A stretch of 64,000 bases of DNA from Nematopogon swammerdamellus. Taxonomy: Eukaryota; Arthropoda; Insecta; Lepidoptera; Adelidae. Where the stretch lies: contig OX336340.1 in the NCBI GenBank assembly GCA_946902875.1, positions 293,501-357,500 of the forward strand. The letters are read 5' to 3'. Made by a program: the position numbers and the translations under genes. Shown one piece after another: positions 56,831 through 64,000 of this stretch (positions are counted from its first letter, which is position 1; each line of letters begins with the position of its first letter). The notes under the pieces were generated by a model. The model worked only from the letters and a program-made list of their open reading frames with translations, was not told the origin of the DNA and made no database searches.

Positions 56831-57830
56831 TGTATCTGCACTGTAAGTTTACCGAAATAAATAAAATAAATAAAATAAAAATAAAATAAACTAAGGCGAG
56901 GCCGAAGGCCGAGCTACGTTTTGATAAACAATAAACCATCTCGAAGAAATGTGTATTATTTATGACGCGGACGTAACTGGAGAGGTGAATAAAGACGGAG
57001 CGACAAACATGAGTCGACAAGTTGTAGCGCGAATGAAGCTGGAGATATGAGAGTCAGGCAGTTCACTTGCTCTGTGTTGTCTGCCAGTATCTCGCAATTC
57101 CTCTCGCTGCCCACAATTTAAAAGTTTCCATGCGTCGCGGGGGTGGGGACCGAGAAGGCCAAAGGGGGGGGGGGGGGGGGGGGGAGCGGAGTAACTTTTT
57201 TAATCTTGGCATTCCGCTTCCTCGAAGGCATTCGAGAGGCCCGGGGCCGAAACAAAGTGTAAACTATCTCGCGAAACGTTCAGAATTTGCAGCTCTTTGA
57301 TGTTTCATTTAGCCTAGGGCCGGAGCGGGCGCCCTGCGGTGAAGATGTTCGCGGGTAACGGGGGGAGCTGCGAGCGCTGCGGTCCAGCTCAGCGGTTGGC
57401 GAGGTGGGTGGGTCTACCTGCGGAAAGGCTTCGCCGGTGAATAGACCCTGTTTCATCTCAAAGAGACGGGTTCGTCGTGCATTTCAGTCGATGTACCTAA
57501 AACAAGAAGTTTTGTTGAAATAAAACCTTATTTGAACCCGTGTCTGCAGTGAGCATAATTTTTTTTTTAGAATTTCGATGAATTTTTGACAATAGTTTGT
57601 AGTAGTTTGTTCGGATTAATAATTCGTGTAATTTTGTTTAAACAAACGGGAGTCAAACAGGTTATGAATATATTTTGAAGAATGGAGAATGCAACTAAAT
57701 CGAGAATGGTGTCTAATCTATCTAATCTAATTGGTTCATTTATTCCTAAAGTACCTATAAATCGAAACAATTGTATCCTTGTATTGTATTGTTTATTGAT
57801 CATTCATATAGCATTGTATACGTTTTTCGG
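56831..57830. other. no gene seen; G21 homopolymer
   Basis: 21 consecutive G at 57164-57184; AAATA repeats at about 56857-56885; a scrap of the Helitron subrepeat (AGGCGAGGCCGAAGGCCGAG) at 56892-56945. Confidence 0.5.
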
Positions 57831-57834
57831 TTAT

Positions 57835-58765
57835 GCGGTATTTAAAGCGACTCACTTTTAAAGTCGACGTTTCATCCCTCGCTCCGGGGACATCATCAGG
57901 ACTCGCGGAACTGCGACGACCTGGAGGACACCCGACACGTCGTCCAGTCAGATGTCAACTGCCGGTCGCCGCTGACGTAGATTGTAGCGATGCGAGGGTA
58001 CTTCGGCCGATGCGGGTAGGTTCGACCTCTCTTGCTGGAAAAGGTCAGTGCACACGTAGCTCACTGTGTCTATGGCTGCCAGAGCTTGATGCTGGTTACC
58101 ATCCGAGCCATGCTTCGTCAGCAGAGGAGTCCGCGACGAAGAGAGTACCATACTGTCTTCCCTGTTGAAATTGGCATGTCTGGAAATTTCAATGGATTCT
58201 CGAACCAAACGTGGTACATACTGTTTTTCGACTGATATCGTACTGGTTTGGTCGAATCGAAACCAATGATTTGTGCCGCTGTCCAGAGCATGCTCACAGA
58301 TGGCTGACTTATGGAACTCGTTGTTCTTCATCGCCCTGATGTGTTCCGACAACCTTGTCTGAACACTCCGCTTCGTTTGTCCGATGTAACACCTCCCACA
58401 GCTACATGGTATTTTGTATACACCTGGAGCCTGCAGTGGAATGTGGTCCTTGACTGTTCTCAACATGCCTTGGATTTTTGTGAGAGGTTTGTAGAAGGTC
58501 TTAATGCTCAACTTGCTCATCAACTTACCTATACGGTCCGTGATCCCCCGTATGTATGGTAAGTAGGCGCACCGCCTTCCGACCTCTACCACAAATTACT
58601 AAATAGTTACTTCGTCCTCTACCCTCTGCCTCTACCCTCTGCCGCCCTGTTGCTGCACGTTGAAGAGACAGGCAGGCTCGTGGTTTATAGCCATTCTGTT
58701 GCAACGCTGTCCTTACTTTGGCAAGTCCCTCCTCGAGTGAATAATGATCAAAGAGACCACATTGT
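57835..58765 (-). mobile_element. Penelope-like element, GIY-YIG endonuclease end
   Basis: The minus-strand ORF 58592-57948 reads LPYIRGITDRIGKL and FYKPLTKIQGMLRTVKDH. Next comes the endonuclease core GVYKIPCSCGRCYIGQTKRS (residues 57-76), RLSEH and RLVRESIEI. GVY/YIG with the C-x-C-x2-C insert and later His residues marks the Penelope type of GIY-YIG nuclease. Upstream, LAKVRTALQQNGYKPRACL (about 58665-58735) lies in another frame, so there is a frameshift near 58600. The reverse transcriptase is not present. It ends RYNLRQRRPAVDI, then a 3' UTR. Confidence 0.85.
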
Positions 58766-60769
58766 CACACATTGTTAAAAAGCACTGTTCAGGGATTCAT
58801 TTCATTTACTCACTGACAAAAGTTCACCCATTTATAAGTTCACCTATTCGCCAGAGTTCACACTTATAAAGGTTCGCCTATTCGCTGTCAGCGTTCACCC
58901 TTTGCCGGTTCGGTCTCCTCCGGCGAAACCGTGACTCAATCTACAGTTCGACTGTTCATCGTGGGAGTGTCAATCGTCTCCTGTGCACGCGTCAACTTGA
59001 CAATGGTTCTTTAAAACCATTGTTACTGTTTTACTATTTATGCATTATTTATTAAGCACTGTTCTTTGTTCTCAAACTAATCATGTTTTGGGAAGTTTGG
59101 GGAGACAAATGAAACTAGCATACGGGTTGCCCCGCCACCAATCTTAGTCCCAAGGCCAGGTAACAAGTATTCGCTTGAGTTGTCACTTGTCACTAGTTGT
59201 CACTATAAATAGTTCGGTGTCACTACCAATTCACGATAGGTATCACGAGTATGTTCTAACGTTGTTTCCGGTCGTCTGCACACGACTGTCACTATGTTTT
59301 ACTTGGTTCTATTCTCGGTTCTATTTTTTTAATCATTATTTTCACTGGAGCGTCACTGTCATGTACGTTTCGTGAGTTCGAGAGCTTCTCTACCGTCGTC
59401 GGTCCGTTCTGAGGAGCTGTCTGAATGGGACTAGTCCAATAATCTATGTTCGTTTGTCTCGGGAGCAGCGAATTGTTTACATCATGCGTCCGGGTCGGCG
59501 GGATAGTCGTCACCCACCACGCATATGACCTCACGCCCGCCAATAATGAACCCCATTGTTCCATCGCAGCTCGCGTCTCCTAGTCGAGCGGTCCATAACC
59601 TTGACTTAGTATTTCTTCATAACAAATCAATTTTCGGATACAATGCTCCATATGTTTCTACTCTCGTCATCGTGTGTGCTGATACCTGTACCCTGACCCC
59701 AGTTTCAACTTTGATTGGCAGACTAACATATATTTCCTATAATTTACATTCTAACTTACTCTATTTTTCTACCTACCTATATGAATTATCTGGGCCCAGG
59801 TCTTTACCGATAATATGAATATGAAATTATAGTTCTAGCCTTATTAATTTCGCAGATTTCTTAATATTATTGTGTCTGTCGCCAACACACATTGTGTAGT
59901 TTATGTAGTGTTTCGAGAAACTGTTGCGGAACATTAACTTACTTATAACTGTTGCAGAACATTCACTTATAAGTTATATAACTCTTGCGGAACGGAACAC
60001 TCATTGCGCCCGGCTCGCCCTTGACCTCTTTTCTTTTTATACAGTTTTTTTCTTGCTTAATAAATTAATGCATAAGAGTACGTTTGCGTTCCTCGTTCCC
60101 TTTACATACATCGTGTTGTTTGGGCAGCGACACCGATACTCGGTGGGCAGCGAGATGCTTGTAGTAGGGTATGACCCCTCTCGCCTCGCGCCCTGTCCTG
60201 TCGCCGCGCCGGCGGTAGGGCTCGGGGGCTGGGCGGGGCGGTGCGGGGGTGGGACAGTCGTGTGGTGTTTTAGCGGAATGAAACTGTCCGCGGGGAGGAC
60301 GTGCTTATTGAAATTGATGGCTCGGACGCGACGTGGTGGGGGCGGAGGGGCGCGCGGTGCGTTGCCCGTTGTCGTTAGATCAAAGAGGAACCGCTTGTGT
60401 TAATGGTCAGATTGCTTGATACAAACATAAAGGTATTCCTAAAACTATAGACATTCAATAAAAGTAATACTTAAAAAATCCGGAACCTGAAGTGGAGACC
60501 TCTTTGCATTGAGTCACTCACAGAGCTTTTGAATTGGTTAGAGGGGAAATGAGAAGCGTGGTGGGCGCGCCGCAAGTAAGTAGGTTGACTTACTTTATAC
60601 TAGGCACGAGATCGCATGACTGATGTTCAGCATCAGTAGAAACATGTCTTTATATGGACTTTTATGTCATAAGTAAAATGGTTTAAATGGCCTTCCGTGC
60701 CGTCGTCCGGGACTTACAGCGGAAAACAGCGGGAAACAGTGGGCAATAGCGGTAAACTGTAGGAAACTT
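58766..60769. other. no gene seen; GC-rich patch
   Basis: 58800-58960 has irregular GTTCACC repeats. 60170-60390 is GC-rich with no supported exon. Confidence 0.45.
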
Positions 60770-60955
60770 GTTTTTTTTTTATGAATACTGACACGGTTGG
60801 CTATATCACCTACAACGTCCGTGATGTCAGCCCATAACACCGGGTGAACTAGGTGCCATGTTAGTGCTTCCCCCTTTGATCGTGCCGGCTACACTGAACT
60901 GGTCGGAAAACACAAACTATTTACATAGCCGTTTAGACCGACGTTTCATTCAGTG
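60770..60955 (-). mobile_element. SINE-X fragment inside a decamer array
   Basis: T tract, CACGGTTGGCTATATCACCT, GTGCCGGCTACACTGAACTG, ACGTTTCATTCAGTGCG. Confidence 0.75.
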
Positions 60956-60956
60956 C

Positions 60957-61012
60957 GTGAAACTGCGGCAAACTGCGGGAAACTGCGGCAAACTGCGGGA
61001 AACTGCGGCAAA
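60957..61012. repeat. 10-bp tandem repeat AACTGCGGNA
   Basis: AACTGCGGCA and AACTGCGGGA alternate about five times; diverged units also lie before the SINE at 60717-60765. Confidence 0.9.
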
Positions 61013-61034
61013 TGGTATCTATACGGAAGCCATT

Positions 61035-61195
61035 ACTAAGCCTACAACGTCTGTCTGTCTGTCTATCTGTTTGTCTTTCTATCCACCCGTCCGTCCGAGA
61101 GCTGTATCTTTTGAACCGGAAAGGTAGCAGGTTGAAATTTTCACAGAATATTTGTTATTATGGCGGATATTCCAACAAATAATAAATAAAGCAAA
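61035..61195 (+). mobile_element. fragment related to the 16546 foldback element
   Basis: TAAGCCTACAACGTCTGTCT, TTGAACCGGAAAGGTAGCAG, TTTTCACAGAATATTTGTTA. Confidence 0.55.
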
Positions 61196-61454
61196 AAGTA
61201 AAAAAAAATGGATTTCCATCCAAAAAACTTGCTAAGAATGAATTTATTAGTACATATTACGCTACTAAATAATGAATGGCGCCACAGGTATTTATATTTT
61301 ACATTATAGAAAGACAAAAAATAGACGAATATGTGTGTGAATTTTTACATTACGATAAATAAATACAATACAATACAATATGTTTTTTTACAGGTATGGT
61401 ATAGCGGATCTACGGAACCCTCCGTGCGTGAATAACACTCACACTTAACCGATT

Positions 61455-61630
61455 TTTATTTAAACTGACACGGTTGGCTACATCACCAACCACACCAATT
61501 CAACATCCGTGATGTCAGCCCATAACACTCTGGTAAACTAGGTGCCGTGTCAGTGCTTACCTTTCAACGTGCCGGCCACACTGAAATGTACGGAAAACAC
61601 GATATCACCGTCTTTATATAAACGTTTAAT
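61455..61630 (-). mobile_element. SINE-X fragment
   Basis: TGACACGGTTGGCTACATCA, CATCCGTGATGTCAGCCCAT, CGTGCCGGCCACACTGAAAT. Confidence 0.65.
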
Positions 61631-62634
61631 TACATAAGAGAAACTGGTGTTTCTGTCTGCGATAATAAGAGAAGCAGTAGAGAGTGGGAAGCTGGGGCTG
61701 CACCACTGTACTGGTTCAAACGATCCTTTCTCATTAGAGAGTCGACTTCGCTCGTTAAGCCGACCAGAGAAGGCAAATGAAGGTAAGAGCGCCATCACAC
61801 TGTCCCCCCATCCGATATCGGAACGAGGCAGATAACGGAGAGAATGACGGAGATTAAAGACGAATAGACCAAAACACTTTTATCTTTAAAAAAATATTTT
61901 TTATGAGACCCTCAAAGTTAGAACATTTTCACTTTGAATTACTATTTTTCCTTTGACATGCAACCTTCTATTTTTTAAATTAAATGTGGATAAAAAAAAT
62001 CTACGAGTATTAATAAAACTCTTTTCACAATATTTGTATTTCGATAGACAGATAGATAGTAATACCTTATTGCTCCAAAAACAATTTAACAGAAAACAAA
62101 AACACTATGTATATAATTTACAGGAGGCGCAAAGGCGGACTTATCCTTTAAACATATTACTTTCAGTCAACCTTAGCTGCAATGACAATAATAATGTATA
62201 TTTAAACAAACAAAAATATTTTCAGATTTTCTGACAATTTTCTGACAAATGTAAATTATAGCCACTCTGACGACGACGGGGTCCACAATAATTAGAGGAG
62301 AGCGTACTCGGGCTTCAGTCGGTTAGCTTCTAATTATGGAATAGTATGGTGGGACTCATCGTGGGACTAACATGATTGTGTTTCCCTCGGCGCGCGCGGT
62401 GACGACGACCCGAGACGCCCCAGTCAGTAGTCACGCGGCTATAAGTACCTGCTCCAGCTAAAGACTGTGTAGTACGAATGTTAATAATATGACCCGAACG
62501 AAGCTATGTTTTGTTAAGACATATCTAATGGCGAGAAAAACAAATTTTCACGAGTTTATTTTAATATTTTTTTAAGAAGAAAATTATTGCGATTATATTT
62601 ATTTATACTCGCAATAATTTTATTTAGGTAATAA
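61631..62634. other. no gene seen; retroelement scrap
   Basis: 62127-62175 (GGCGGACTTATCCTTTAAAC, TTTCAGTCAACC) matches 85-125. The rest is AT-rich. Confidence 0.45.
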
Positions 62635-62815
62635 ATAAAATAAAAATACACCGGATGAACTAGGTGCTATGTCAGTGCTTCCCTTCTTTTAATGTCGGCT
62701 ACACTTAACTGAACGGAAAACACGAACTATTTACATAGGTAGCCGTTTCGACCGACGACGACGTTTCATTCAATGCGTTGGTATCAATTCGGGCGTGATA
62801 AACCGGTGTGTGACT
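62635..62815 (-). mobile_element. SINE-X fragment
   Basis: CACCGGATGAACTAGGTGCT, TGTCGGCTACACTTAACTGA, CGTTTCATTCAATGCGTTGG. Confidence 0.7.
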
Positions 62816-64000
62816 CGTGGACCCACTGACTTTGTACTACGTAGTGAATTATGTTTTTGGGAAATTATATTTTATTCTTAAGTAAAAAGGCAATACAAAT
62901 AACTAAAAACTGGAAACTAACTATACTATATCGATTTATACAGAGATATGTTCAACTGCCAATATTTTAAGGTGATTCTGGAGGTAAATTGGGCGATAAA
63001 GATCTTCATACATTTTTGTGGCAGTTAATAAAAAAAATCTAAAAATATAATGGGATTATAATGATTTTAATTTAAAAAAATTACTCAAGACTCAAGACAA
63101 CTGTTTATTTATTTATTTAACTCCAGAATCAACTCTTAACATTTTGTTAGTACCTATGTAATTATACTTTTTGGAGACAAGAATTTATTGACATACATTT
63201 TGAAATAATGTCAAAAATAAGGTATAAAACATGCAAGCATTAGGGTGTCCCGTGCGCCGCGCCCCGGAGCGGATCGACGACGCGCTCGTCAAGGTTGAGT
63301 GGATTGTGTGGCGCAGGAAGGTGTCGAGTCGCTCGCTACAGTTGACAGGTGACATGCGTTGACAGCTTTCATTTACTTCGCTCTCCGTTGACACGCTTCT
63401 CTCTTTCGATGTTTTGACAACTGAGAAAACAGGCACTGGCGGACGAGTTTTTAACCATTTTTTTCGGTGCAGTTCAAAGTATGAAGTAGGTATACCATAT
63501 CAAGCCATTTTTTTACTATTGGTTATTTTTTTTTAAATTATTTTTTTAATGTATCGTTATGTGAAAATTTCAAACGGCTACCTACTCGTATAACGGTTCA
63601 AAAAATACCTACAGCCATTTATTGGGTAGGACAGACGGCCGACGTAGGCTTAGTAATTGGCTTCCGTACCGGTACCATAGTACCATAGTTCCGTACCGGT
63701 ACGATAGTACCTATTAAGTATTCTGTGCCGGTACGGTATCTATGAACAGAAAACTATCAAAGACGGATGCACGGCGCCACCGAGCTACCAACCAATACAA
63801 CCACCAATACTGATTAATCTACATAGTTTGGCTTCGAACACGTTCTAGGTTAACTTTTTATGCAAACTATTATAGTACATAGGTACCTGAACAAAAGTGT
63901 TGAAATTAATCTTCCATCAGAAACAGTAGTATAAACAGTTAGTAAAAACATTTTCCTTAGGCAGTACCTTCGCAGGTATGCTTGGAGGCAATAACCCTAA
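62816..64000. other. no gene seen; CCGTACCGGTAC repeats
   Basis: 63666-63736 contains three copies of TACCGGTAC-type palindromes separated by CATAGTACC. The rest is AT-rich. Confidence 0.45.

Noticed and set aside
59292..59564. Minus-strand ORF near the Penelope fragment
   Set aside because: No match to Penelope RT motifs, and separated from the endonuclease part by non-coding DNA.
59924..60403. 159-codon ORF
   Set aside because: Its composition changes abruptly from AT-rich to GC-rich with no domain pattern; likely chance.

Overview
The window looks like a lepidopteran (moth or butterfly) nuclear genome segment. It is AT-rich and gene-poor, with intron-containing genes. It is crowded with repeats of lepidopteran type: several SINE families, Helitron ends of the form ...CCGCGGGC...AGCTAG|T, Tc1/mariner, hAT and piggyBac-like MITEs, Penelope-like and non-LTR remnants, and GTAGGTA-rich simple sequence. 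The species cannot be told from sequence alone. No rRNA gene, functional tRNA gene or CRISPR array is present.

Only two loci are convincingly protein-coding. (1) At 11217-12062 (minus) there is an uninterrupted 281-codon ORF for a secreted or anchored two-Ig-domain protein of the Beaten-path (Beat) family. (2) At 35917-43438 (plus) seven exons join in frame into a 1609-residue protein. It has a signal peptide, THREE consecutive alpha/beta-hydrolase carboxylesterase domains, each with a Ser-Glu-His triad, and one hydrophobic GPI/TM-like tail at the very end. Two internal exons each encode the C-terminus of one esterase domain fused directly to the N-terminus of the next. All exon phases are compatible, so one-, two- and three-domain products are formally possible. 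Domains 2 and 3 are about 95% identical and share the same SINE insertion in the following intron, so the last duplication is recent.

Layout. 1-11 kb: SINEs, a hAT MITE with perfect TSD, a deleted Tc1/mariner, and CpG-rich promoter-like patches (7.1-7.5 and 8.2-8.5 kb). 11.2-12.1 kb: Beat-like gene with a CpG-rich upstream region. 13-26.5 kb: nested repeats, including a piggyBac-like MITE inside a SINE, foldback elements, non-LTR and Penelope tails, and a broken mariner. 26.9-28.0 kb: 31 copies of a 35-bp minisatellite. 28-35.7 kb: retroelement tails, SINEs, CpG-rich patches, a Helitron fragment, a mariner relic with a paralogous empty site, and a tandem array just upstream of the esterase. 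35.9-43.4 kb: the triple esterase gene. 44.5-44.8 kb: 26-bp minisatellite. 45-64 kb: repeats, including two inverted Helitron copies carrying a captured reverse-transcriptase tail, a polypurine Helitron, and a Penelope GIY-YIG fragment.

The esterase and Beat-like loci are not functionally linked by anything visible. The most unusual item is the fused three-domain esterase.
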